This document shows, one piece after another, positions 17,767-26,690 of a stretch of DNA of 64,000 bases. The DNA comes from Chryseobacterium sp. MYb264 (GTDB lineage: Bacteria; Bacteroidota; Bacteroidia; Flavobacteriales; Weeksellaceae), in NCBI RefSeq assembly GCF_035974275.1, contig NZ_CP142422.1:744001-808000 (forward strand), in the 5' to 3' direction. Under the pieces are notes generated by a model. The model saw only the letters and a list, made by a program, of their open reading frames with translations. It was not told where the DNA came from and made no database searches. The position numbers and the translations under genes are program-made. Each line of letters opens with the position of its first letter. The first letter of the stretch is position 1.

Positions 17767-20700
17767 ATGTTAAATAAAATTATTGAGTTTTCTGTAAAGA
17801 ATAAACTCATTGTCGGTCTTTTTACCATAGGGCTGATTCTTTTTGGAATTTATGAAACCACCAAACTTCCCATCGATGCACAGCCGGATATCACGAGTAC
17901 TCAGGTTCAGGTCATTACGGTTGCGCCTTCGTACGGAGCTGCAGATATCGAACGTCTGGTAACTTTTCCTATCGAGCAGGCAACCAGCAACGTCAGCGGA
18001 ATTACTCAAATCCGTAGTTTTTCACGTTTTGGTTTGTCTTTGATTACGATTGTTTTTGATGATGATACAGATGTGTATTGGGCGCGTCAACAAGTTCAGG
18101 AACGTTTACAATTGGTTCAGGAAAATATTCCTGTAGGCATCGGAAAACCTGAATTAGGACCGATTTCATCAGGTTTGGGTGAAATTTTTCAATATGTAGT
18201 AAGACCCAAAAAAGGTTATGAACACGTTTATGACGAAACCGAACTAAGAACCATTCAGGACTGGGTGATTCGCCGTCAGTTATTGGGAACGAAAGGTATT
18301 GCTGATGTCAGCAGTTTCGGAGGTAAATTAAAACAATACGAAATTGCCATCAACCCTAATCAATTACAGGCATTTAACATCAATATTAATGATGTTTTTG
18401 ATGCGTTGGAGAACAACAATCAAAATACCGGAGGTGCTTATATCGAAAAAAGAGAAACCGTTTTATTTATTCGTAGTGAAGGGCTTTTAGGAAGCCTTGA
18501 AGACATCGGAAATATTCAGGTTTCAAATACAAAAGAAGGCATTCCGGTTCATATTAAAGATGTTGCGCAGGTCAAATTTGGTTCTGCAACACGATATGGA
18601 GCCATGACGTATAACGATAAAGGCGAAGTTTCCGGAGCAATTGTAATGATGCTGAAAGATGAAAATGCCAATGAAGTCGTCGGAAATATCAAGAAAACTT
18701 TAGACAAAATTCAGGAATCTTTACCGGAAGGCGTTGTGATTGAACCGTTTTTGGACAGGGCTAAAATGGTTAATAATACGATCAGCACGGTAAAAACAAA
18801 TTTAATGGAAGGTGCATTAATCGTCGTCTTCATCCTGGTTTTATTCCTCGGGAATTTCAGAGCCGGATTATTGGTGGCTTCTGTAATTCCTTTGGCAATG
18901 CTTTTTGCCATTATTATGATGAATATTTTCGGAGTCGGAGGAAACTTAATGAGTCTCGGCGCATTAGACTTCGGATTGATTGTCGATGGTGCTGTTATTA
19001 TCGTGGAAGCCGTTCTGCATCAATTAGCTCATAAAAAACATTTCGGAAAAAACAATATGCTTTCCAAAGCTGAAATGGATGGACAGGTTTCCAGTTCAGC
19101 AACGAAAATGGTAAACAGTGCCGTTTTCGGGCAGATTATTATTTTAATTGTTTACTTACCGATTTTTACACTTCAGGGAATTGAAGGAAAAATGTTCAAA
19201 CCAATGGCACAAACCGTTGCTTTTGCTTTGGTGGGTGCCTTTTTATTGTCATTAACTTATATTCCGATGATGAGTTCTTTGGTGTTGAGTCGAAAGAAAA
19301 AAACGAAAGACAATGTTTCTGACAAGGTGATGTCAAAAATGGAAATAGGTCATCAGAAACTATTGATTAAAGCTTTAAAATTCAGAAAAACAATTATTGC
19401 AACGGTTATCATTTTGTTTGCAGGAGCGGTTTTCGTGCTTTCAAAAATGGGTGGAGAATTTATTCCGTCTCTGGAAGAAGGCGATTTTGCGGTGGAAATG
19501 AGAATTCTTCAGGGAAGCAATATCGAGGAAACTAAAAAAGCGACAACTCAGGCTGCTAAAATTTTGCTAAAACAATTTCCGGAAGTTCAGAAAGTCGTGA
19601 TGAAAATCGGAAGTGGAGAAATCCCGACCGACCCGATGCCGATGGACGGAGGCGATATGATTGTCGTTTTAAAACCGAAAAAAGAATGGACTTCAGCACA
19701 TTCATTTCCTGAACTTTCAGATAAAATGAATAAAGCATTGGAAGTAATTCCTGGGCTTACCGCAAGTTTTCAGTTTCCGGTTCAGATGCGTTTTAATGAA
19801 CTGATGACGGGAGCAAAACAGGATGTGGTTTGTAAAATTTATGGCGAAGATTTAGACAGTTTGGCAACGTATGCTAAAAAATTAGGTGGAATTATTTCAA
19901 CCGTTAATGGAGCTCAGGATTTGTATTTAGAGCCTGTTGTCGGAGCTCCGCAGGTTGTGATTGATTATAATCGGGCTGAACTTTCACGCTACAATATTTC
20001 CGTTGCCGAAATCAACAGAGTCATCAATATGGCTTTTGCAGGGCAAACTGCGGGTGCTTTGTATGAAGGCGAAAGAAAATTCGATGTGGTGGTAAGAATG
20101 GATCAAGAGCATAAAAAAGACATTTCAAGCATTCAAAATCTATTGGTTCCTACTCCGAATGGCGAACAAATTCCGTTGTCTCAATTGGCAAAAGTGGAAT
20201 TGAAAAATAGCCCTAATCAGATTCAGAGAGAAAATACAAAACGTAGAATTGTCATTGGTTTCAACGTTCGTGGAAGAGACGTTCAAAGTATCGTGGAAGA
20301 GCTTCAGCAGAAGGTTAACAAAGATTTGAAATTATCTGCAGGCTATGCGATTTCGTACGGCGGTGCTTTTGAAAATTTAAATGAAGCCAAAGCCAGATTA
20401 GGAATTGCCGTTCCAATTTCTTTGGTAATGATTTTCTTATTGCTGTTCTTCGCTTTCGGTTCTGTAAAACATAGTTTATTGATTTACACAGCGATTCCGT
20501 TATCTGCAATCGGTGGGATTTACTTTTTAGCATTGCGAGGAATGCCTTTCAGCATTAGTGCGGGAGTTGGCTTTATAGCTCTTTTCGGTGTTGCAGTTCT
20601 AAACGGAATTGTATTAATTTCAGAATTCAACCGACTGAAAAAAGATGGTGTTACCAATTTAAGCCGAATTGTTTTAATGGGAACAAGAATCCGTCTTCGT

Positions 20701-20907
20701 CCGGTTTTGATGACGGCTTTTGTGGCTTCATTAGGATTTTTACCAATGGCCATCAGCAACGGAGCCGGCGCGGAAGTTCAGCGACCTTTGGCAACCGTTG
20801 TTATCGGAGGTTTGATGCTGGCAACGCTTTTAACCTTGTTTGTTTTGCCGATTCTTTACGTCCTATTTGAACGAATCAGTAAAAAGAAAAAGTTTAATAG
20901 AAACTAG
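17767..20907 (+). CDS. czcA: Heavy-metal RND efflux pump, CzcA/CusA family
   Basis: A 1046-residue inner-membrane proton-driven pump with twelve membrane segments and two large periplasmic loops. The signature of the heavy-metal branch is visible in the fourth helix region, LDFGLIVDGAVIIVEA (about residues 400-415), which carries the acidic proton-relay residues; the DFG..VDGA form is typical of divalent-cation (Co/Zn/Cd/Ni) pumps of CzcA type more than of Cu/Ag pumps. N-terminus FSVKNKLIVGLFTIGLILFGIYET and the C-terminal ATLLTLFVLPILYVLFE are as expected. Metal specificity remains inference. The channel and adaptor genes follow. Confidence 0.93.
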   Translation: MLNKIIEFSVKNKLIVGLFTIGLILFGIYETTKLPIDAQPDITSTQVQVITVAPSYGAADIERLVTFPIEQATSNVSGITQIRSFSRFGLSLITIVFDDDTDVYWARQQVQERLQLVQENIPVGIGKPELGPISSGLGEIFQYVVRPKKGYEHVYDETELRTIQDWVIRRQLLGTKGIADVSSFGGKLKQYEIAINPNQLQAFNININDVFDALENNNQNTGGAYIEKRETVLFIRSEGLLGSLEDIGNIQVSNTKEGIPVHIKDVAQVKFGSATRYGAMTYNDKGEVSGAIVMMLKDENANEVVGNIKKTLDKIQESLPEGVVIEPFLDRAKMVNNTISTVKTNLMEGALIVVFILVLFLGNFRAGLLVASVIPLAMLFAIIMMNIFGVGGNLMSLGALDFGLIVDGAVIIVEAVLHQLAHKKHFGKNNMLSKAEMDGQVSSSATKMVNSAVFGQIIILIVYLPIFTLQGIEGKMFKPMAQTVAFALVGAFLLSLTYIPMMSSLVLSRKKKTKDNVSDKVMSKMEIGHQKLLIKALKFRKTIIATVIILFAGAVFVLSKMGGEFIPSLEEGDFAVEMRILQGSNIEETKKATTQAAKILLKQFPEVQKVVMKIGSGEIPTDPMPMDGGDMIVVLKPKKEWTSAHSFPELSDKMNKALEVIPGLTASFQFPVQMRFNELMTGAKQDVVCKIYGEDLDSLATYAKKLGGIISTVNGAQDLYLEPVVGAPQVVIDYNRAELSRYNISVAEINRVINMAFAGQTAGALYEGERKFDVVVRMDQEHKKDISSIQNLLVPTPNGEQIPLSQLAKVELKNSPNQIQRENTKRRIVIGFNVRGRDVQSIVEELQQKVNKDLKLSAGYAISYGGAFENLNEAKARLGIAVPISLVMIFLLLFFAFGSVKHSLLIYTAIPLSAIGGIYFLALRGMPFSISAGVGFIALFGVAVLNGIVLISEFNRLKKDGVTNLSRIVLMGTRIRLRPVLMTAFVASLGFLPMAISNGAGAEVQRPLATVVIGGLMLATLLTLFVLPILYVLFERISKKKKFNRN

Positions 20908-20922
20908 ATCTTAGCTTAGTGT

Positions 20923-20989
20923 AACGCCTTTGCGAACGAAAAAATCAAAAGTCTCAATTAAAAAAATCTTAGCGCTCATTGCGTTAAAA
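20923..20989 (+). repeat. Dispersed operon-internal repeat, copy before the TolC-type gene
   Basis: A 67-base non-coding element beginning AACGCCTTTGCGAAC (20923-20937) and ending TTGCGTTAAAA (20979-20989). The first 15 bases are an exact reverse match of 32618-32632, and the end matches 32568-32578, so both belong to one repeat family. It lies in transcription sense and ends 9 bases before the ATG of the next gene. Confidence 0.75.
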
Positions 20990-20998
20990 ATAAATACA

Positions 20999-22207
20999 AT
21001 GAAATTTTCAAACAATCATAAAAAAATGACTGCATTATTATTTCTGATTTCTTTCGGAATGATGAATGCGCAGGAAAATATTACCTACGAACAAGCCTTA
21101 GAAAAAGCTTTTCAGCAAAACGGAACTTTAAAAAACTCAAGATTAATTTCTGAATATCAGGAGAAATTAAAAGCAAGTTATCTCGATATTCCGCAAACGG
21201 AAGTCAGTGCACAGATCGGACAAATCAATGGGATTGAAACCGATAATTCTTTCTCGATTTCTCAGCGTTTCAGCTTTCCGACGGTTTATACCAAAAGAAA
21301 ACAGATGCTGGATGCGGAATGGAATGCGAGTGTCATCAATCAAAATCTGACGAAAGCACAATTAACAAAAGAAGTTTCCGATGTTTTTTACAGGATTCTG
21401 ACGCTTCAGGAAAAGAAAAAAGTGATTGAATATATCAGCGGATTGTACAGCATTTTTGCAGATAAAGCAAGTCTGAGACTGAAAAAAGGAGAAGCCAATA
21501 TTATGGAAGAATCCACGGCGGAAATTCAGAAAGAGCAGGCAAAAACGCAACTGAATATGCTTGAAAATGATTTGAATATTGCCAAACTTCAGCTTCAGTT
21601 ATTGCTTCAGTCAGATTCACAATATCAACCGATTTCTGACAAACCGACGATGAATATTAACCTTCAGGTTTCAGAAGAAATGATTCAACAACATCCCGAA
21701 TTACAATATTTAAATCAGCAAATAAAAGTCAATGAAGCAGAAGCTCAGCTTGAAAAATCGAAGTTATTGCCGGATTTATTGATTGGCTACACGAATCAAA
21801 GTATGAAAAACCTGAATAACAATCGTTTTAATGCCGTTCAAGTTGGTGTCGGAATTCCTTTGTTTACGAAAGGTCAGCGACAATTGGCAAAAGCAACGAA
21901 AGCGAAAGTGGCGATTTCTGAAAATCAATATCAGTTAAAAGAAATTGAATTAAAAAACAGGTTTGGGCAACAAGTCAATAATTATACGAATCAATTAAAA
22001 ATCGTTGAAAATTATGAACAAAAACAGCTTCCTAAGTCTGAAACGATTTTAAAAACAGCTCAAAAACAAATGGAAGTTGGTGAAATCGATTATCTAAACT
22101 GGGTCATTCTGACGAATCAGGCAGTGAAAACGAAGGTTGATTACATCGACAATCTCGAAAGGCTCAACCAAATCGGTGCGGAACTTAATTTCTTACTATC
22201 AAAATAA
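20999..22207 (+). CDS. TolC family outer-membrane channel of the metal efflux system
   Basis: About 402 residues of the outer-membrane efflux protein family. The signal peptide starts at MKFSNNHKKMTALLFLISFGMMNAQ and is cleaved near NAQ; long heptad-like helices follow (AQLTKEVSDVFYRILTLQEKKK, MEESTAEIQKEQAKTQLNMLENDLNIAKLQLQ region), forming the periplasmic tunnel. The frame is open from 20930, but that upstream part is a dispersed repeat, and the ATG at 20999 gives a proper signal peptide. It works with the CzcA pump and the adaptor on either side. Confidence 0.88.
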   Translation: MKFSNNHKKMTALLFLISFGMMNAQENITYEQALEKAFQQNGTLKNSRLISEYQEKLKASYLDIPQTEVSAQIGQINGIETDNSFSISQRFSFPTVYTKRKQMLDAEWNASVINQNLTKAQLTKEVSDVFYRILTLQEKKKVIEYISGLYSIFADKASLRLKKGEANIMEESTAEIQKEQAKTQLNMLENDLNIAKLQLQLLLQSDSQYQPISDKPTMNINLQVSEEMIQQHPELQYLNQQIKVNEAEAQLEKSKLLPDLLIGYTNQSMKNLNNNRFNAVQVGVGIPLFTKGQRQLAKATKAKVAISENQYQLKEIELKNRFGQQVNNYTNQLKIVENYEQKQLPKSETILKTAQKQMEVGEIDYLNWVILTNQAVKTKVDYIDNLERLNQIGAELNFLLSK

Positions 22208-22214
22208 CAGCGAA

Positions 22215-23366
22215 ATGTATCTTAAAAATATATCAATCTTCAGTTTAAGTTTAATCTTGGTTTTAGCTTCCTGTTCAGAAAAAAAAGAGGAAGAAAAAAC
22301 AGTGTACGAAAACACAAAATTCAAGGAAAAAGATCAGAATACAGTTCAATTAACTGATAAACAAATGCAATCGGTTGGTTTAACGACAACAACGGTTCAG
22401 GAAAAAACGATGCAAAAATTGATTCGTCTGAATGGTAAAGTTGAAATTGCGCCGTCTCATATCAGTTCGATTTCCAGTATTATGGGCGGTCATATCAAGT
22501 CGATAAATGTGATGAACGGAAGTCATTTCAGTAAAGGACAGGTTTTGGCTGTGGTGGAAGACCCGCAGTTTATCCAGTTGCAACAGGATTATCTGGTAAC
22601 CAAAGCACAATTGGAATCGGCAAGGTTGAATTTAACCCGTCAAAAAGATTTAAATATAACCAAAGCAACCAGCGATAAAACTTTACAAACGGCTCAGGCA
22701 GATTATTCTACATTGAATGCAACGTTGAGAGGTTTGGAGGAAAAGTTAAGAATCATCGGAATTAATGCTAAAGGTTTAAATTCATCAAATATCAGAAGCA
22801 GAATTAATGTTTATGCGCCTTTCAGTGGTTTTGTAAGCAAAATTCTGGTAAATAACGGACAGTATATTAACCCTTCGGATACTTTATTTGAATTGATAAA
22901 TCCTACCGGTTTATTGCTTGAATTAAAAGTATTTGAAAATGATGTGAACGACGTAAAAATTGGACAGGAAATTTTAGTTTATAACAATCAAAGTCCTGAT
23001 AAAAAATCGAGCGCAAAAATTGTAAGCATTGTTCCAAGTATTGAAAATGGCGGATCATCAATTGCAGTGGCGAAACTTTCAAGTCCGAATCCTGAATTCA
23101 TCAGAGGAATGTATATCAACGGCGAAGTTTCGATTAATAGCCGTTTTACAATTGGTTTACCGAATGAATCGGTAGTTTCTTTTGAAAATAAAAATTATAT
23201 TTTTGAAGATTCAGGAAATAAAAAATACAAGATGATTCCTGTAAATACGGGGATTTCGGATGAAAATTTTACAGAAATTTTGAAAGCAGACAATTTAAAG
23301 GATAAAAAAATCGTTCAGAAAGGAGCGTACAGTGTTTTAATGCTACTGAAGAATAAGGCCGATTAA
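22215..23366 (+). CDS. Lipoprotein periplasmic adaptor of the metal RND pump (CzcB/CusB type)
   Basis: About 383 residues of the membrane-fusion family. The signal peptide ends in a lipobox LVLASC, so it is a lipoprotein. A barrel-sandwich/lipoyl half (HIKSINVMNGSHFSKGQVLAVVEDPQF), a coiled-coil hairpin (QQDYLVTKAQLESARLNLTRQKDLN...), the second lipoyl half (VYAPFSGFVSKILVNNGQYI) and a beta-barrel follow in order. The frame is open from 22137 inside the preceding gene, but the ATG at 22215 gives the lipoprotein signal and lies 7 bases after the channel stop. Confidence 0.9.
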   Translation: MYLKNISIFSLSLILVLASCSEKKEEEKTVYENTKFKEKDQNTVQLTDKQMQSVGLTTTTVQEKTMQKLIRLNGKVEIAPSHISSISSIMGGHIKSINVMNGSHFSKGQVLAVVEDPQFIQLQQDYLVTKAQLESARLNLTRQKDLNITKATSDKTLQTAQADYSTLNATLRGLEEKLRIIGINAKGLNSSNIRSRINVYAPFSGFVSKILVNNGQYINPSDTLFELINPTGLLLELKVFENDVNDVKIGQEILVYNNQSPDKKSSAKIVSIVPSIENGGSSIAVAKLSSPNPEFIRGMYINGEVSINSRFTIGLPNESVVSFENKNYIFEDSGNKKYKMIPVNTGISDENFTEILKADNLKDKKIVQKGAYSVLMLLKNKAD

Positions 23367-23376
23367 GGCTGTCTTT

Positions 23377-23798
23377 GTTGGTTTTTCGCAAAGCCGCAAA
23401 GATTTTTTTAATACTTTATGTTTTTAAGGCGCAAGGATTTTATCTTTGATAAAATTGAGGGCTGCATATTGTGGCCACGAATGCACGAATTTTATTTCCC
23501 GCAGATCGCAGATAGTTTCTGTTGGTTTTTCGCGAAGCCGCAAAGATTTTTTTAATACTTTATGTTTTTAAGGCGCAAGGATTTTATCAAAGATAAAATT
23601 GAGGGCTGTATATTTTGGCCACGAATGCACGAATTTTATTTCCCGCAGATCGCAGATAGTTTCTGTTGGTTTTTCGCAAAGCCCGCAAAGATTTTTTAAT
23701 ACTTTATGTTTTTAAGGCGCAAAGATTTTATCGAAGATAAAATGGAGGGATGCATATTATGGCCACGAATGCACGAATTTTATTTCCCGCAGATCGCC
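23377..23798. repeat. Three tandem 144-bp repeats with loop-variant hairpins
   Basis: Units start at 23377, 23521 and 23665 with GTTGGTTTTTCGC; the third is cut short after about 134 bases. Each unit holds the CGCAAAG-type repeat found elsewhere in the window, the hairpin ATTTTATC-NNN-GATAAAAT (23437-23455, 23581-23599, 23725-23743; loops TTT, AAA and GAA), and the segment CCACGAATGCACGAATTT followed by CCCGCAGATCGC. This explains most of the 580-base non-coding stretch between the adaptor gene and the next gene. No open reading frame of note and no spacers were seen. Confidence 0.9.
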
Positions 23799-23898
23799 TT
23801 TAGATTTTCCAGATGATATCGTTGATTTTCTTTGCGTACTTCTCAAGTTTTGTATCGGATCCGTGACTTACCGGTTCAGCGACCAGATATCCTATTAG

Positions 23899-23930
23899 AA
23901 AAACCCGTTTTCTGAAAAACGGGTTTTTTA
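23899..23930. terminator. Bidirectional terminator after the repeat array
   Basis: Stem AAAACCCGTTTT against AAAACGGGTTTT with a three-base CTG loop region, with A-run on one side and T-run on the other. It can end the efflux operon on the plus strand and the small membrane protein gene on the minus strand. Confidence 0.9.
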
Positions 23931-23946
23931 GTAAAATTAAATAGAC

Positions 23947-24198
23947 TTAGGAGTGCCTGTCAAGTCTCTTTTTTATCTGCATCGGATGATTAGTTTCTCT
24001 AAGAGAGCTTACGAAGAGAAGGCTAAAGCCTATATATGCTCCGAAAGCAATTAAATATATAATCAGATTGCTGACATTTATTTTCGATAGATACACCATA
24101 ACAGAAAGCAGGGCAAAGCCTACTAAAAGGATGATGCTCCATATAAACATCGTTGCGGAAACTTCATGAGTTTTCAGTCTTTCAAAATACTTCATCAT
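23947..24198 (-). CDS. Small hypothetical membrane protein, two helices
   Basis: An 83-residue protein with two membrane segments (about 18-37 and 43-66: FIWSIILLVGFALLSVMVYL and LIIYLIAFGAYIGFSLLFVSS) and a basic C-terminus. No family recognised. A terminator lies directly downstream on its strand, which supports a real gene. Either of two adjacent ATG codons may be used. Confidence 0.6.
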   Translation of the reverse strand: MMKYFERLKTHEVSATMFIWSIILLVGFALLSVMVYLSKINVSNLIIYLIAFGAYIGFSLLFVSSLRETNHPMQIKKRLDRHS

Positions 24199-24845
24199 AA
24201 TTAAACTTTTTTAAGGTTGTTAAACATTTTTGTTTCCGGAAATTCCGGAGAGAATAACAGTAAGTAATTTGCTCTTCTATTATTCATTGTGGTGACTACA
24301 TCATGGTAAAAAGTATACTCTTTTACAGGGCTAAGATCAGGATGTAGCCTACGGAAGATATATTAAATGTGATATTCCTTCCCTAAAGAATATCATAGGT
24401 AACGGTCGTATAGCTGAAAAATCAAGTATTCTTATGAATTCCTGTTGATCTGTATCTACTGAAAAAAAATCTCAGTACTACCTAAACACGATAATAGCTA
24501 AATTAAGCGCAGTAAAATCCCGTGAATCCGGAAGATCTTTCTTTTCATCAGACTCAATGTGTTTTTAATTTTTTCTGTCATCTTAACAGCTATTATCATG
24601 CCAAACTAATCTTTTTAATGTTAATTATGAAACAGTTATGTAGAGACCTGGTAAGATTGTCTCGGTCTATTTGTATTAAAATCACACTTCAGTCTGGCTT
24701 CTTTATAAAGTCTTTCAGGCATTTCTCACAATCTTTTCCTTATCTGGCGGACGGAAACTTGATTTTTTGTTAAAAAAAAGATCACTGATGCGTAAAATGA
24801 ATTAATTTATTAAAAAATAGCATTTTTCTGCATTAGTATTCCTTC
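24199..24845. other. Long non-coding stretch without a clear gene
   Basis: About 650 bases between divergent genes. It contains a perfect 15-base palindrome TCCGGAA-A-TTCCGGA (24235-24249) just upstream of the small membrane protein gene, and a small hairpin with 8-bp arms TGATATTC and GAATATCA (24370-24377 and 24388-24395). An 83-codon frame at 24522-24773 has no start context or family look and is not accepted. It may hold promoters, a decayed gene or a small RNA; none can be shown. Confidence 0.4.
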
Positions 24846-24853
24846 TAATTTTG
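24846..24853 (+). promoter_or_regulatory. Promoter -7 element of the acetyltransferase gene
   Basis: An exact TAATTTTG ends five bases before the ATG at 24859. This implies a leaderless or almost leaderless mRNA. The expected -33 place holds only a T-run without G. Confidence 0.45.
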
Positions 24854-24858
24854 CTATC

Positions 24859-25314
24859 ATGAAAAAGAAATATTTATTAAAATCGTTTGAAGAATTGCTT
24901 AACAATGAACTTTATGAGATTTTAAAGCTGAGAAATGAGGTTTTTATTGTCGAGCAAAACTGTATTTATCAGGATATTGACGATAAAGATGAGCACAGCC
25001 TTCATTTAACAGTTTGGATTGACGGAAATTTAGCGGGGTATACGCGGTTACTTCCTTCGGGGCTTTCTTATGATGATATTTCTATAGGAAGAGTCATTAC
25101 TTCTCCAAAATACCGGGGTGTAGGTCTAGGAAAAGAATTAATTGACAAATCCATCGGCTACTGCCGAAGCCGATGGGGAAATGCGTTGATCAGAATCAGT
25201 GCTCAATCGTATTTGCTGAAGTTCTACGAATCATCAGGTTTTAGAGCAATAGGGGAAGAATATGAAGAAGACGGTATCCCTCACATTGAAATGATAAAAC
25301 CTCCGTCAGATTAA
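24859..25314 (+). CDS. elaA: GNAT family N-acetyltransferase, ElaA type
   Basis: A 151-residue acetyl-CoA-dependent acetyltransferase. The ElaA branch is recognised by the N-terminal LYEILKLRNEVFIVEQNCIYQ block followed by DIDDKDEHSLHL; the acetyl-CoA loop is VITSPKYRGVGLGKELID (about 85-102), and the C-terminal block is FYESSGFRAIGEEYEEDGIPHIEM. Substrate unknown. Its 3' end overlaps the convergent LysR gene by 9 bases. Confidence 0.9.
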   Translation: MKKKYLLKSFEELLNNELYEILKLRNEVFIVEQNCIYQDIDDKDEHSLHLTVWIDGNLAGYTRLLPSGLSYDDISIGRVITSPKYRGVGLGKELIDKSIGYCRSRWGNALIRISAQSYLLKFYESSGFRAIGEEYEEDGIPHIEMIKPPSD

Positions 25315-26163
25315 TTTCAGCAGGTTATTTACAATAGGATTGGGGTCATTTTTGCGCCAAATGACAAATAAATTGGTTTCAAACGGTAAATCGATAAATT
25401 TAACACCCGTATTTCCATTTTTAGCGTAGGATTTGGGTAAGATCGAAATTCCGAGTCCTTTTTTTACCAAAGAGATTATTGTAGAGCCAAATTCACTCAT
25501 TATATAAGATTTCTGTGAAATATTATAAAAAGAAAAAACTTCACGGATATGCCTATTATAACTGCTTTCATAATCATTTACCGTTAAAATAAATCTTTCA
25601 TTTTCAATGCTTTGGCTACTAATGTCTTCAGGGGAGCTCAAGGGATGATCCCAGGGAACCACAAGCGTAAGCTTTTCGGAAGAAATTAACCTGCTGTTAA
25701 TTGAAAGTGAATGATTTATATCTCTTGTAAATGCGAAATCAATCTTATAATTTAAGAGGTATTCATCCTGATTTTCATAGGGGAGTTGTATAAGTTCAAG
25801 CTCCAGGTGAGGATAGTGATCTAAAACTTTCTCAAGAAAGTCGGGTAGGATAGAAGACGAGATCGAGTCGGGGTGTGCCATTCTAATTTTACCATATGCT
25901 CCCAGATGAATTTGTTTCGCCATCTGGTGAACTGATTCCAGCTGATTAATCTCTAAAGCCCATTGCTCCTGTAAGAATTTGCCTGCAGGAGTTAGTTTAA
26001 CGTTCCTTTTATCACGATAAAACAATTGTACATCCAATTCATTCTCCAATGCTTGTATCTGCCTGCTAAGAGCCGATTGCGTGATATTCATTTTAGCAGC
26101 CGTATTCCAAAAGTGCAGTTCTTTGGCTAAAGCGAGAAAATATTTTAACTGATGTAAATCCAT
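25306..26163 (-). CDS. LysR family transcriptional regulator
   Basis: A 285-residue LysR regulator: winged helix at residues 1-60 (LHQLKYFLALAKELHFWNTAAKMNITQSALSRQIQALENEL) and a type 2 periplasmic-binding-like effector domain (about 90-285, beginning GKIRMAHPDSISSSILP). An exact TATTTTTG element on its strand (26176-26169) ends five bases before its ATG. It is divergent from a small membrane protein gene only 21 bases away, its most likely target. Confidence 0.9.
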   Translation of the reverse strand: MDLHQLKYFLALAKELHFWNTAAKMNITQSALSRQIQALENELDVQLFYRDKRNVKLTPAGKFLQEQWALEINQLESVHQMAKQIHLGAYGKIRMAHPDSISSSILPDFLEKVLDHYPHLELELIQLPYENQDEYLLNYKIDFAFTRDINHSLSINSRLISSEKLTLVVPWDHPLSSPEDISSQSIENERFILTVNDYESSYNRHIREVFSFYNISQKSYIMSEFGSTIISLVKKGLGISILPKSYAKNGNTGVKFIDLPFETNLFVIWRKNDPNPIVNNLLKLI

Positions 26164-26184
26164 ACATACAAAAATATAAGAAAA

Positions 26185-26532
26185 ATGCGAAAGAAAACGG
26201 TTTATTTATCCATGTTAATTCTTGGGACAGCATGTTGGGGCATCTCTTTAGAATTGACCAGAAATATTATTACAGTTACCGGATTGATAGTTTTATTCGA
26301 TATTATTTGTAAGCGACTCTTTTCATTAAAAAAAGATTCAGAACATTCCGCAACGTCAGCACTACTGTGTTGTTGCGGGTTATTAATTCTATCTATATAT
26401 GAACCCCATACAACTGGATTAAGGGTACAGATCGTGACATCTGAACTTTTTATGATGTCTTCTGTATTATTTCCCACTCGTCTGCCGACCCAAAAATCTA
26501 TACGCTTTAATGATTACAGCGAATTTGACTGA
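26185..26532 (+). CDS. Hypothetical small membrane protein next to LysR
   Basis: A 115-residue protein with about three to four hydrophobic segments (residues about 7-20, 27-44, 58-75 and possibly 86-98). The first helix, with ACWGISLEL, resembles the start of drug/metabolite transporters, but the protein is far too short for that family. It could be a remnant or an own small family. Its start is 21 bases from the divergent LysR gene. Confidence 0.55.
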   Translation: MRKKTVYLSMLILGTACWGISLELTRNIITVTGLIVLFDIICKRLFSLKKDSEHSATSALLCCCGLLILSIYEPHTTGLRVQIVTSELFMMSSVLFPTRLPTQKSIRFNDYSEFD

Positions 26533-26690
26533 ACCGGTATGAATGCATGTGTATATTTTTTCTGATCATGAAATTCAGTAAAACTACGGATTATAAATTT
26601 TATAAAGATCTGTAATTTTAACATTTACATATTTTAGATATTGTAAAAAGAAATGAAACTCATCATTGAAATATTTAAAACGATAAAACC

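Noticed and set aside
20930..20998. N-terminal extension of the TolC-type channel
   Set aside because: The 23 extra residues are coded by a dispersed non-coding repeat; the signal peptide begins at 20999.
22137..22214. N-terminal extension of the RND adaptor
   Set aside because: It overlaps the preceding gene and would hide the lipoprotein signal that starts at 22215.
17767..23366. Cu/Ag (CusA) assignment for the RND pump
   Set aside because: The helix-four signature has the DFG..VDGA form usual for divalent-cation pumps, and no copper-binding CusF-like gene or Met-rich adaptor part was seen.
23377..23798. CRISPR array
   Set aside because: Units are 144 bases long and follow head to tail without unique spacers, and no cas gene is near.
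24522..24773. Open frame of 83 codons in the long gap before elaA
   Set aside because: Composition is unlike a protein of this genome (many Cys, Phe, His and Arg in no pattern), no ribosome site or promoter is in place, and no neighbour relation supports it.
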